NCBI RefSeq assembly: GCF_030269325.1
Contig: NZ_BSTD01000001.1
Span: 496,001-560,000 of the forward strand
Direction: 5' to 3'
Source of the DNA: Amycolatopsis sp. NBRC 101858
GTDB taxonomy: Bacteria > Actinomycetota > Actinomycetes > Mycobacteriales > Pseudonocardiaceae
DNA: 64,000 nucleotides
Shown here: piece after piece, positions 53,282-61,391 of the stretch
Layout of the letters: every line of letters starts with the position of its first letter
Numbering within the stretch: position 1 is the first letter of the stretch
The notes under the pieces: model-generated
Databases searched by the model: none
What the model was told of the DNA's origin: nothing
What the model saw: the letters and a program-made list of their open reading frames with translations, nothing else
Program-made: the position numbers and the translations under genes

Positions 53282-54904
53282 GTGGACACGAGAATCCGCC
53301 GTCGGCGACGCGGCCTGCTCGGCGCCGGGGCCCTCGCCTCGGTCGCCGTGCTGGCCGTCGTCACCGGTTCCGCGGCGAGCACCGCGGAAGCCCAGCCGCT
53401 GAACCTGTTCCCCGCGCACTGGATCCCGACCTCGACACCGATCAAGCACGTCGTGGTCATCTTCGGCGAGAACATCTCGTTCGACCACTACTTCGGCACC
53501 TACCCGAACGCGGCCAACACGGACGGCACCCCGTTCAAGGCCGCGCGCAACACCCCGAAGGTCAACGGCCTGGACCACAAGCTGCTGACCGACAACCCGA
53601 ACGCGTACAACCCCAAGCGGCTCACGCACGAGCAGGCGCTGACCTGCGACCAGAACCACAACTACGGCGCCGAGCAGGCCGCCTTCAACGGCGGCAAGAT
53701 GGACAAGTTCGTCGAGAAGACCGAGACGGACAAGTGCACCGGCCAGCCGGTGCTGTTCGGCGAGCCCGGCCTGGTGATGGACTACTACGACGGCAACACC
53801 GTCACCGGCATGTGGAACTACGCGCAGCACTACGCCCTGAACGACAACTCGTTCAACACGGTGTTCGGCCCGTCCAGCCCGGGCGCGATCGACCTGATCT
53901 CGGGCAACACCCACGGCGTCCAGGCAGTCGACCCGGTGACGCACGAGCCGGTCAGCGACGCCTACGCCGTGCAGTCGCCGGACGCGAACGGCATCGGCAC
54001 GATGATCAACGACCCGGACCCGGCGTGGGACGACTGCTCGGACAAGAACCACACGAGCAAGGACAACCTGGCCACGATGCACGGCCGCAACGTCGGTGAC
54101 CTGCTCAACCAGCGCCACGTGACGTGGGGCTGGTTCCAGGGCGGTTTCCGCCCCACCGGCACCGCCAACGGCTACGCGGTCTGCGGCGCGACGCACGCCA
54201 ACGTCGGCGGCAACGCGGCGGTGGACTACAGCCCGCACCACGAGCCGTTCCAGTACTACCCGTCGACGGCGAACCCGAAGCACCTGCCGCCGTCCTCGGT
54301 GCAGGCGATCGGCCAGACCGACCGCGCGAACCACCAGTACGACATCTCGGACTTCAACGACTCGCTGAAGGCCGGCTCGATGCCCGCGGTGAGCTTCCTG
54401 AAGGCCCCGGAGTACCAGGACGGCCACGCGGGGTACTCGGACCCGCTGGACGAGCAGCAGTTCGTGGTCGGCGAGATCAACAAGATCCAGCAGTCCCCGG
54501 ACTGGAAGTCGACGGCCATCGTGCTGGCCTACGACGACTCGGACGGCTGGTACGACCACCAGGCGTCGAAGGTGCTCAACGGTTCCCACGACGCGGCACA
54601 GGACCAGGCGGTGTGCACGGGCAAGCCGACGACGGTGGGCACGTACGCGGACCGCTGCGGCTACGGCCCGCGGCTGCCGCTGCTGGTGATTTCGCCCTAC
54701 AGCAAGGTGAACCACGTCGACCACTCGCTGACCGACCAGACCTCGGTGCTGAAGTTCATCGAGGACAACTGGTTCGCCGGCCGGATCGGCGACTCGTCGT
54801 TCGACTCCCGCGCGGGGTCGCTGAACGGGATGTTCGACTTCTGGTGGCCCGAGGCGAAGAAGGTCACGCTCGACCCGAAGACCGGTGCCGTGGTGCACAG
54901 CTAG
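53282..54904 (+). CDS. Secreted phosphoesterase (phospholipase C/acid phosphatase family)
   Basis: Exported enzyme of 540 residues. A signal region of about 40 residues starts with RRRRR. The mature chain begins with the family signature HVVVIFGENISFDHYFGTYP, holding the metal-binding Glu-Asn. DNSFNTVFGPSSPGAIDLISG follows, and late metal ligands appear in VLAYDDSDGWYDHQ. These are hallmarks of the phosphoesterase family that includes phospholipase C and AcpA-type acid phosphatase. It could release phosphate from lipids or organic esters. GTG 53282 is preceded by AAAGGA. It may be co-transcribed with efeOB. A perfect terminator follows the stop. Confidence 0.88.
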   Translation: MDTRIRRRRRGLLGAGALASVAVLAVVTGSAASTAEAQPLNLFPAHWIPTSTPIKHVVVIFGENISFDHYFGTYPNAANTDGTPFKAARNTPKVNGLDHKLLTDNPNAYNPKRLTHEQALTCDQNHNYGAEQAAFNGGKMDKFVEKTETDKCTGQPVLFGEPGLVMDYYDGNTVTGMWNYAQHYALNDNSFNTVFGPSSPGAIDLISGNTHGVQAVDPVTHEPVSDAYAVQSPDANGIGTMINDPDPAWDDCSDKNHTSKDNLATMHGRNVGDLLNQRHVTWGWFQGGFRPTGTANGYAVCGATHANVGGNAAVDYSPHHEPFQYYPSTANPKHLPPSSVQAIGQTDRANHQYDISDFNDSLKAGSMPAVSFLKAPEYQDGHAGYSDPLDEQQFVVGEINKIQQSPDWKSTAIVLAYDDSDGWYDHQASKVLNGSHDAAQDQAVCTGKPTTVGTYADRCGYGPRLPLLVISPYSKVNHVDHSLTDQTSVLKFIEDNWFAGRIGDSSFDSRAGSLNGMFDFWWPEAKKVTLDPKTGAVVHS

Positions 54905-54917
54905 TCCACAGTGGACG

Positions 54918-54949
54918 ACGGGCCCGTGGCGACTCCGCCACGGGCCCGT
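54918..54949. terminator. Terminator after the phosphoesterase
   Basis: Perfect 14-bp stem (54918-54931 with 54936-54949) with a 4-base loop, 14 bases after the stop. It can also end transcripts coming from the minus-strand side. Confidence 0.88.
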
Positions 54950-54962
54950 TCCGTTCGAGGCG

Positions 54963-55142
54963 TCAGTTCAGGTGCCGGGTCAGGAAGTCCTCGTCGACGC
55001 CGATCCAGCGGATCCGCCGCCGTCAGAGGACACCGGGGACGTCGCCCACGGTGAAGCCGCGCTCGACGACGCCGTCCGACGCCGAGGCCTATCGCCCGAC
55101 CATGACGGCGAGGGGGAGCACCCACGTGCGTACTGCGTTCAC
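54963..55142 (-). pseudogene. Probable hydrolase remnant behind a 17-codon ORF
   Basis: On the minus strand a strong ribosome site GAGGAGG (55151-55157) precedes GTG 55142. The ORF from there encodes MNAVRTWVLPLAVMVGR and stops at TAG (55089-55091). The same frame continues as ASASDGVVERGFTVGDVPGV to a TGA at 55023-55025; GFTVGDVPGVL looks like the start of a dienelactone-hydrolase-type esterase. A different frame at 54963-55019 ends RWIGVDEDFLTRHLN, like a hydrolase C terminus. The simplest reading is a gene with its middle deleted. A short leader peptide is the alternative. Apart from this and the terminator, the gap to 55220 has no gene. Confidence 0.35.
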
Positions 55143-55220
55143 GGGTCTCACCTCCTCGGGTGGGTCACGGTCGACGGCACGCTACCAGCCGGACGTCACG
55201 CGGCCCAGCCGGTTTTCCGC

Positions 55221-55640
55221 TCACGACGGGTGCACCGGCGCCAGGTCCCAGGCCAGCGTCACCACGGTCCCCGCTTCGCCGGACGAGATGTCCGCCCGGT
55301 CGGCGCTCGCCCGCAAAAGCGTCAATCCGCGCCCCCGCACCGAAACCGGGCGGGGGTCCACCACCGGGGTCCGCCACTTCCCGTGGTCCTTGATGACCAC
55401 CTCGATCCGGTCGTGGTGCACCGCAGCGTCGAGGTCGACCACGCCGGACCCCGCCCCCTCGTACGCGTGGTCGGCGACGTTGGCCAGTGCCTCGTAGCTC
55501 GCCAGCACGATGTCCTGCGCCCGGCCCGGGTCGACGCCCGCCGAGAGGACCCACGCCGTCAGGTCGTGCCGGAGCCGCCGCAGGTCCTGGGGCACCGCCT
55601 GCACGCCGTGGCAGCGGAACGGCCCCGGGGGTTCGTCCAT
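55221..55640 (-). CDS. Anti-sigma factor/serine kinase, RsbW-like HATPase
   Basis: Protein of 139 residues with the GHKL ATPase fold of anti-sigma kinases. The N box is in SYEALANVADHAYEG, the G1 box in VVIKDHGKWR (DxG), and the G2 region in VRGRGLTLLRA. Such proteins bind a sigma factor or phosphorylate a STAS-domain antagonist. It is the last gene of a five-gene minus-strand operon, 23 bases after the STAS gene. No sigma gene is inside the operon. The target may be elsewhere, or the protein may act as a kinase switch only. Confidence 0.87.
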   Translation of the reverse strand: MDEPPGPFRCHGVQAVPQDLRRLRHDLTAWVLSAGVDPGRAQDIVLASYEALANVADHAYEGAGSGVVDLDAAVHHDRIEVVIKDHGKWRTPVVDPRPVSVRGRGLTLLRASADRADISSGEAGTVVTLAWDLAPVHPS

Positions 55641-55663
55641 CGGCAGTCGCCCTTCCGCGCCCG

Positions 55664-56023
55664 TCACTTGCGCAGCGCTTCGTCGACCGTCGCGTGGATG
55701 CCGATCCACGTGTCGAGGCCGGTGGTCCTCAGCGGCCCCGACGTCACCGGCGAGTCGCTCACGACCCGCAGTGCCCGCTCGGGCAGTCTCCGGTGCGCGG
55801 CCGCGAGCACCTGCAGGCCCGCCGAGCAGAAGAACGTCACCGCGCGCAGGTCGACCACCAGCGTCCGCGGTGCGCCGGCCAGCACGACGTCGACGACTTC
55901 CTCGAACTCCGGCGCGCTCAGCAGGTCGATCTCCCCCGCCACGCACAGGACCGCGGCCGTGTCCCGCCAGTCGAGCGTGACCGCCAGCTCGACGGCGGGA
56001 AGATCCCGGGATGAAGGGGTCAC
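55664..56023 (-). CDS. STAS-domain anti-sigma factor antagonist
   Basis: Protein of 119 residues with a complete STAS domain. The phosphorylatable Ser is Ser67 in TFFCSAGLQVL, and the preceding strand is TLVVDLRAV. In partner switching the unphosphorylated form binds the anti-sigma kinase and frees the sigma factor; the kinase phosphorylates it and the PP2C phosphatase resets it. Both other partners are in this operon. A Cys next to the phospho-site (C66) is a possible redox-sensitive position; that is speculation. Confidence 0.88.
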   Translation of the reverse strand: MTPSSRDLPAVELAVTLDWRDTAAVLCVAGEIDLLSAPEFEEVVDVVLAGAPRTLVVDLRAVTFFCSAGLQVLAAAHRRLPERALRVVSDSPVTSGPLRTTGLDTWIGIHATVDEALRK

Positions 56024-56069
56024 GGCCCTCTATGGTGCCCCAATCTCCGCCGCCCCGCCATCGGCGTCT

Positions 56070-56510
56070 TCAGCGGCGCGGCAGCTTCACGACCGTGACC
56101 CAGAAGTCGTCGATCTTCCGGACCACCTCGACGAACTTCTCGAAGTCGACCGGCTTGGTGACGTAGGCGTTGGCGTGCAGGTCGTAGCTGCGCACGATGT
56201 CCTCGTCCGCTTCGGACGTCGTCAGCACGACCACCGGGATCGTGCGCAGGTCCGGGTCCTGCTTGATCTCGCCGAGCACCTCCCGGCCGTCCTTGCGGGG
56301 CAGGTTGAGGTCGAGCAGGATCAGGTCCGGCCGCGGCGCCTGCCCGAACCGTCCCTTCCGGTTCAGGAACTCGAGCGCCTCGACGCCGTCGCTCGCGACG
56401 TGCAGCGCGTTGCGGATCTTGTGGTGCTCGAAGGCCTCCTGCGTCATCAGCACGTCGCCGGGGTCGTCCTCGACGAGCAGGATGTCGATCGGCTCGTGCG
56501 CCTGCGTCAT
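56070..56510 (-). CDS. Single-domain response regulator (Rcp1-like)
   Basis: CheY-like receiver of 146 residues without an output domain. The phospho-acceptor is Asp67 ([13 protein letters not shown]), the acidic pair is at about D15/D16, and Lys119 lies in [10 protein letters not shown]. The sequence is of the Rcp1 type that pairs with phytochrome-like kinases. ATG 56510 overlaps the stop of the sensor kinase (ATGA), making that kinase its obvious donor. It probably relays to another protein, not to DNA. Confidence 0.88.
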   Translation of the reverse strand: MTQAHEPIDILLVEDDPGDVLMTQEAFEHHKIRNALHVASDGVEALEFLNRKGRFGQAPRPDLILLDLNLPRKDGREVLGEIKQDPDLRTIPVVVLTTSEADEDIVRSYDLHANAYVTKPVDFEKFVEVVRKIDDFWVTVVKLPRR

Positions 56511-58027
56511 GCGTCTCCCTCGTCCCCGGCGACCGGGATGGTGAAGCGGAACGTGGTGGCGTCCGCCACGGTGTCGAGCCAGATCCGGCCGCCGTGGTAC
56601 TCGACGATCCGGCGGCACAGGGCCAGGCCGATGCCCGTGCCCGGGTACGCGCTGCGGGTGTGCAGCCGCTGGAACAGCGCGAAGACCCGTTCGGCGTACT
56701 CGTCGTCGATGCCGATCCCGTTGTCCGACACCGAGAAGACCCAGTCCTCGCCGTCGCGCTCCGCGGTGACCCGCACCTCCGGCGGCGTCTCGCCCTTGAA
56801 CTTCAGGGCGTTGCCGATCAGGTTCTGGAACACCGCCGTCATCAGCGCCGGCTCGACGCGCACCTCGGGCAGCTCGCCGTGCTCGACCTTGCCGGCGCTC
56901 AGCGAGAGCGCCACCTCCAGGTTCGCGACCGCGTCGTCGACCAGCCGGCCCGCCTCGACCACGACGTGCTCGCCCGGCTTGCGCCCGACCCGCGAGAACG
57001 CCAGGAGGTCGTTGATCAGGACCTGCATCCGCTTCGCGCCGTCGACGGCGTACTCGATGTACTGCTCGCCGCGCTCGTCGAGCAGGCCCTGGTAGCGCTT
57101 CTGCAGCAGCTGGCAGAAGCTCGCCACCTTCCGCAGCGGTTCCTGCAGGTCGTGCGAAGCGACGTAGGCGAACTGCTCCAGGTCGGCGTTCGACCGCTCC
57201 AGCTCACGGGTCCGGCGGTCCAGCATCGCGTGCGCCCGCTCGAGCTCGGCGACCTCGTCGAGGATGCGCTGCCGCATGGCCTCGACGTCGGCGCCGAGCT
57301 GGACGATCTCCCGCGGTCCGCCGCCGTTCACCGGCCGGTGGACGTCCTGGTCGGCGACCTGGCGGACCTCGCCGGCCAGCCGCAGGATCGGCCGGGTGAT
57401 GACCCGCCGCAGGCCGAGGAACAGCACCACGAACAGCAGCACGACCAGGACCGCGACGGCGACGAGCATCGCGGTCAGGAAGCTCGCCGCGCCGTCGAGG
57501 TCGGCCCGGCCGGAGTCGCGGACGGCGGTGAGGTGGTCGGCTTGGGTGCGGAGGGCCCCGCGCACCGCGTCGAACAGGGTCCGGCCGCGCTCGATCTGCG
57601 CCTGGGTGAGCGGGGTCGAGCCGGGTTCGACGGCGGGAGCGGCCGCGGCCTGCCAGGTGGTCGCCGCGCGCAGGACGGCCTCCAGGTCGTCGCCGGCCCG
57701 GGTGCCGGGGACGGCGCCGAGCTGGCGCAGCTGGCTGACCGCGTCGCCTTCCGCCTGGCGGCCTTCGGTGTACGGCGTGAGGAAGTCCGGCTGCCTGCCG
57801 AGCTGGTAGCCGCGGACGCCGGTCTCCTGGTTCAGCAGCGCGGTCGACAGCTGCGTCGCGGCCAGCCGCTGGGGCCCGATGACGTCGAGCAGGCTGTTGC
57901 GGGCCTCGGTGAGGTTGTTCAGCGCGATCGCGGCGGCGGCCACCGCGGCGAGCAGCAGGACCGCTTCGACGACGGCGAACAGGGTGAGCCAGCGGCGGAT
58001 CGTCCAGCCGCGTGCTTCAGCGCTCAT
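56507..58027 (-). CDS. Sensor histidine kinase with CHASE3-like sensor and HAMP
   Basis: Kinase of 506 residues. TM1 is at about 13-38. An extracellular helical CHASE3-like domain (about 40-190, with [22 protein letters not shown]) precedes TM2 (about 190-212) and HAMP. A phytochrome-type HisKA has its His in [14 protein letters not shown]. The HATPase has [31 protein letters not shown] and [18 protein letters not shown]. It senses an unknown envelope signal and should phosphorylate the downstream Rcp1-like regulator. ATG 58027 overlaps the phosphatase stop (ATGA). Confidence 0.9.
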   Translation of the reverse strand: MSAEARGWTIRRWLTLFAVVEAVLLLAAVAAAAIALNNLTEARNSLLDVIGPQRLAATQLSTALLNQETGVRGYQLGRQPDFLTPYTEGRQAEGDAVSQLRQLGAVPGTRAGDDLEAVLRAATTWQAAAAPAVEPGSTPLTQAQIERGRTLFDAVRGALRTQADHLTAVRDSGRADLDGAASFLTAMLVAVAVLVVLLFVVLFLGLRRVITRPILRLAGEVRQVADQDVHRPVNGGGPREIVQLGADVEAMRQRILDEVAELERAHAMLDRRTRELERSNADLEQFAYVASHDLQEPLRKVASFCQLLQKRYQGLLDERGEQYIEYAVDGAKRMQVLINDLLAFSRVGRKPGEHVVVEAGRLVDDAVANLEVALSLSAGKVEHGELPEVRVEPALMTAVFQNLIGNALKFKGETPPEVRVTAERDGEDWVFSVSDNGIGIDDEYAERVFALFQRLHTRSAYPGTGIGLALCRRIVEYHGGRIWLDTVADATTFRFTIPVAGDEGDA

Positions 58028-59220
58028 CGAACCTGCTTCCCCGGGTCGTGGCTGAGCAGAGCGAGGGCGACGTCGTCGTCGAGCGGGCCGGAGTTGAGCC
58101 GTTCGGCACGCGCGATCAGCTCGTCGAGCAGGTCGGTGCCGGCCAGTCCGGCCTGGTGCTGGATCTCGAGGACGATGGCGGCCATCCGCTCGTGGCCGAG
58201 CCGTTCCGACCCGGCGCCGACGCGGCCCTCGAACACGCCGTCGGTGTAGAGCAGCAGCGACCAGCCCGGTTCCAGCGGCACGTCGAGGGCTTCCCACTTC
58301 GTGCCTTCGACGACGCCGAGCGGGACGCCGAGGTGCTTCCCGGAGAGCAGGTGCCCGTCGCCCGGCGTGAGCAGCAGCGGCGGCAGGTGCCCGGCCAGCG
58401 ACAGGCGCAGGGATCTTCGGTCCGGCGCGACGACGACCATGCAGACGGTGGCGAACAGCGGCTCGATCCGCTCGTGCACCAGCACCCGCTCGACCATGCT
58501 CAGCACGTCGGCCATCGGCAGGCCGGCCATCACCAGCGAGCGCCACGCGATCCGCAGCGCGACGCCGAGCGCGGCCTCGTCCGGGCCGTGGCCGCAGACG
58601 TCGCCGATCATCATGTGCACGGTGCCGTCGGAGAGCTCGATCGCGTCGTAGAAGTCGCCGCCCAGCAGGGATCCGTTGCGGCCCGGGCGGTAGCGGGAGG
58701 CCAGCTCGAGGTGCGGGTCGCGCAGCAGCGGGACGGGCAGCAGGCCGCGTTCGAGCCGGGCGTTCTCCCGGGCGAGCAGCTGCTGCTGCAGGAACTGCTG
58801 CTCGACCTGCTCGGCGCGCTTGCGTTCCCGGGCGAAGCGCAGCGCCTTCACCAGCAGCGGCCCGTCCACCTGGTCCTTGACGAGGTAGTCCTGGGCGCCG
58901 GCGGCGACCGCGGCGACGCCGGTGGCCTGGTCGTGCCCGCCGGTCAGGACGACGATCGCGACGCCGGGTGCGTGCTGGCCCAGCTTGGTCAGGCCGCTCA
59001 GGCCCATGGCGTCGGGCAGCTGCAGGTCGAGCAGGACGCAGTCGGCGGTGAGCGGCCCGGCCAGCGCGGCGGCGAGCGTTTCGACGCGTTCGAGCGAGAA
59101 CGGCACGGAGGTGTCCGCCAGCATCTCCTCGACCAGCAGGGCGTCGCCGTCGTCGTCCTCCACCAGCAGCACGCGCAGACGGGTGCCGGAGTCCCACGAT
59201 GAGTCGTGCGCGGCGGTCAC
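58024..59220 (-). CDS. Receiver-controlled PP2C (SpoIIE-type) phosphatase
   Basis: Protein of 398 residues. The N-terminal receiver domain has its phospho-acceptor at Asp65 (VLLDLQLPDAMG). A helical linker rich in Gln and Glu (QQFLQQQLLARENARLE) leads to a SpoIIE/RsbU-type phosphatase with metal Asp residues in GGDFYDAIEL, IGDVCGHGPDEA and LLYTDGVFEGR. It should dephosphorylate the STAS protein in response to phosphorylation by a histidine kinase. It is the first gene of the operon; GGGAGAAG precedes GTG 59220. The operon therefore links a two-component kinase to a partner switch. Confidence 0.9.
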   Translation of the reverse strand: MTAAHDSSWDSGTRLRVLLVEDDDGDALLVEEMLADTSVPFSLERVETLAAALAGPLTADCVLLDLQLPDAMGLSGLTKLGQHAPGVAIVVLTGGHDQATGVAAVAAGAQDYLVKDQVDGPLLVKALRFARERKRAEQVEQQFLQQQLLARENARLERGLLPVPLLRDPHLELASRYRPGRNGSLLGGDFYDAIELSDGTVHMMIGDVCGHGPDEAALGVALRIAWRSLVMAGLPMADVLSMVERVLVHERIEPLFATVCMVVVAPDRRSLRLSLAGHLPPLLLTPGDGHLLSGKHLGVPLGVVEGTKWEALDVPLEPGWSLLLYTDGVFEGRVGAGSERLGHERMAAIVLEIQHQAGLAGTDLLDELIARAERLNSGPLDDDVALALLSHDPGKQVR

Positions 59221-59267
59221 CGGCTTCTCCCGTTCGGCTGCTCGTGAGCCAGCACATCCAGACGATC

Positions 59268-59273
59268 ACCCTA
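59268..59273 (-). promoter_or_regulatory. -10-like TAGGGT for the signalling operon
   Basis: On the minus strand TAGGGT lies 47 bases before the phosphatase start, in the actinobacterial -10 style. The -35 position is not clear. The remainder of the divergent gap to 59405 shows only an AT-rich TTTATAGC patch near 59330. Confidence 0.35.
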
Positions 59274-59405
59274 GCGGCACCGGCGGTGGCCGCCTACGGC
59301 CGTGAAACCGGTCCCACGACAGGTAGCGCTTTATAGCACCCCGGTGTGACACCACGCGGGTAACGGTTCGGGTCGTGACCGTGCCGGAACCGGACGCTCC
59401 CGCCT

Positions 59406-59411
59406 TACGCT
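59406..59411 (+). promoter_or_regulatory. -10-like TACGCT, probable leaderless start
   Basis: TACGCT ends six bases before ATG 59418, the same hexamer and nearly the same spacing as at 5362-5367. Confidence 0.4.
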
Positions 59412-59417
59412 GCGGCG

Positions 59418-59777
59418 ATGACCCCGACCCGGGCGCCGCGCGCCGCTTTCGCCTGGTGGGGCGCGACGGCGTGCTGGCTGCTCGGCTCGCTGCTGGGCGG
59501 GCGCCGGACGGCCGTCGAAGCCGCCGTCCCGCTCCCGGTCGCGATCCTCGCGTACGTCGTCTGCGCCGGGTTGTGGGCGTTGCTCGTCCTCGGCGTGTAC
59601 CGCGGGGTCAAGGGAACCCGCGTCGCGCTGGCGATCGCCGGGGCGTTCGGCGTCGTGGACCTGGTGCTGCAGCTGTTCGGCGACGTCGCGCTGGGCGCGG
59701 TGCTGCACGGCGCGTTCTTCCTGGCCGCGCTGGTCCTTTCGGCCGCCGGGTACGTCCTGCTGTTCAGGCCCCGCTGA
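59418..59777 (+). CDS. Small multi-pass membrane protein of unknown function
   Basis: Membrane protein of 119 residues with four hydrophobic segments (about 9-28, 37-62, 67-90, 93-116). The soluble loops are short and positive (GVKGTR, GGRRTA). The family is not recognised. The start is ATG 59418 behind TACGCT. Its 3' end overlaps the convergent sigma-factor gene by 14 bases. The lack of conserved motifs leaves its role open. Confidence 0.65.
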   Translation: MTPTRAPRAAFAWWGATACWLLGSLLGGRRTAVEAAVPLPVAILAYVVCAGLWALLVLGVYRGVKGTRVALAIAGAFGVVDLVLQLFGDVALGAVLHGAFFLAALVLSAAGYVLLFRPR

Positions 59778-60987
59778 GCCGCGCGGCGAGGAACTCCTGC
59801 TCGACGGCGTTGTCGCTCAACGCCAGCGCGGCCCGGTACGCCTCAGCCGCCTCGGTGTCGCGGCCGAGGCGGTGCAGCAGGTCGGCCTTGGCGGCGGGCA
59901 GGTAGCGGTAACCGGCGAGCCGGCCGTCGTCCTCCAGCCGGGCGATTTCGGCGAGAGCGGCTTCCGGGCCTTCGACCATCGCCAGCGCGACCGCGCGGTT
60001 GAGCGCCACCACGGGCGAGGGCCACAGGCGCAGCAGCACGTCGTAGAGGGTCAGGATCTGCGGCCAGTCCGTCTCGGCGTAGCTCGGCGCCTGCGCGTGC
60101 AGGGCGGCGATCGCGGCCTGGACGCCGAACCGCCCCGGCGGGCCGCCCTTGAGCGCCTCGACGACGAGCCGGTCGGCCTCGGCGACCATCGTGGTGTCCC
60201 AGCGGGACCGGTCCTGGTCTTCCAGCCGCAGCAGCCGGCCCGCGTCGTCGGTCCGGGTGGCCCGGCGGGCCTGGTGGACCAGCAGGAGCGCGAGCAGGCC
60301 GGCGACCTCGGTGTCGGCGGGCAGCAGGGCCCGCAGCATCCGCGCCAGGTCCAGCGCGCGCCCGGTCAGCTCGTCGCGCACCAGGTCGTCCCCCGACGCC
60401 GCGGTGTGCCCGGCCGAGTAGAGCAGGTGCAGCACGGTCAGCACGACGGACACGCGGGCCGGCAGGTCCTCGGCCGCGGGCACCGCGTACGGGATCCGCG
60501 CGGCGGCGATCTTCTTCTTGGCGCGGGTGATCCGGGCGGCCATCGTCGGCTCGGGTACCAGGAAGGCGTGGGCGATGTCGGCCGTCGCGACGCCGCAGAC
60601 CAGCCGCAGCGTCAGCGCGATCTGGGCCTCCTGCGCCAGCGCCGGGTGGCAGCAGGTGAAGACGAGCCGCAGCCGGTCGTCCGGGATCGGCCCGGCGGGT
60701 TCGGGCGGCTCGGCGGCGTCCGGCTCGACCAGCAGCGGCAGCTTGCGCCGCAGGACCTCCCGGTGCCGGACGCCGTTGAGCGCGGTCCGGCGCGCGACCG
60801 TGGTCAGCCACGCGCCGGGCCGGTCCGGGACGCCGTCGCCCGCCCAGCGCTTCAGGGCCTGGAGGTAGGCGTCCTGGACGGCTTCCTCGGCCTCGTCGAG
60901 GTCGCGGGTGACCCGCACCGTCGCGGCGAGCACGTAGGCCCACTCGCGACGGTGCGCCTCGGCGACGGCGTCCGCGACCGAGGTCAG
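59764..60987 (-). CDS. ECF42-type RNA polymerase sigma factor, possible CTG start
   Basis: Sigma factor of about 407 residues. The sigma-2 region (DLDEAEEAVQDAYLQALKRW, GAWLTTVARRTALNGVRHRE) and sigma-4 region (LTLRLVCGVATADIAHAFLVPEPTMAARITRAKKKI) are followed by the ~220-residue C-terminal extension with TPR-like helices that defines the ECF42 group. That group is typically encoded with a DGPF protein, found just upstream. The first standard start is GTG 60933, but it would cut into region 2. The frame upstream reads TSVADAVAEAHRREWAYVL, as expected for the family, and begins at a CTG (60987) that overlaps the DGPF stop (CTGA). I therefore extend to 60987. Confidence 0.8.
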   Translation of the reverse strand: MTSVADAVAEAHRREWAYVLAATVRVTRDLDEAEEAVQDAYLQALKRWAGDGVPDRPGAWLTTVARRTALNGVRHREVLRRKLPLLVEPDAAEPPEPAGPIPDDRLRLVFTCCHPALAQEAQIALTLRLVCGVATADIAHAFLVPEPTMAARITRAKKKIAAARIPYAVPAAEDLPARVSVVLTVLHLLYSAGHTAASGDDLVRDELTGRALDLARMLRALLPADTEVAGLLALLLVHQARRATRTDDAGRLLRLEDQDRSRWDTTMVAEADRLVVEALKGGPPGRFGVQAAIAALHAQAPSYAETDWPQILTLYDVLLRLWPSPVVALNRAVALAMVEGPEAALAEIARLEDDGRLAGYRYLPAAKADLLHRLGRDTEAAEAYRAALALSDNAVEQEFLAARLSGA

Positions 60988-61322
60988 TCCGGCACCACCT
61001 GGAAGTCGACGAGCGGCCGGACCTCGACGCCGCCCTCGACGACCGGCGTCAGCTTCGCGCAGGCGAGGGCGTGGTCGAGGTCGCGGGCCTCCAGGACGTA
61101 CACGCCCGCCAGCACCTCCTTGGTCTCCACGAACGGCCCGTCGGTCACCAGGTCGCCGCGGATCGCGGTGGCCGTCTCGTTGGGCTGCAGGGCCAGGCCG
61201 GCGGTCACCTTGCCGCCCAGTTCGCCGATCCGGCCGGGCAGCCCCAGGTGCCGGTCCATGATCTCCTTCGGCAGGTCTTCGGGGGCCACCCGCTCGTAGA
61301 TCAGCACCGCGTACTGCGCCAT
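60984..61322 (-). CDS. DGPF/YCII-domain protein, partner of ECF42
   Basis: Protein of 112 residues with the YCII-like fold and the name-giving motif TDGPFVETKE. It opens MAQYAVLIYE and ends with PLVDFQVVP, as in the family. These proteins are encoded next to ECF42 sigma factors and are probably their targets or modulators rather than classical anti-sigma factors. The stop codon overlaps the putative CTG start of the sigma gene. ATG 61322 heads the two-gene operon. Confidence 0.88.
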   Translation of the reverse strand: MAQYAVLIYERVAPEDLPKEIMDRHLGLPGRIGELGGKVTAGLALQPNETATAIRGDLVTDGPFVETKEVLAGVYVLEARDLDHALACAKLTPVVEGGVEVRPLVDFQVVPD

Positions 61323-61391
61323 GTCCGTTTCCTCTCGTCGTGGTCCTTTCCTACTCCGTCACGCGAGAGGAGACGAAATCGACAGCTTCCG

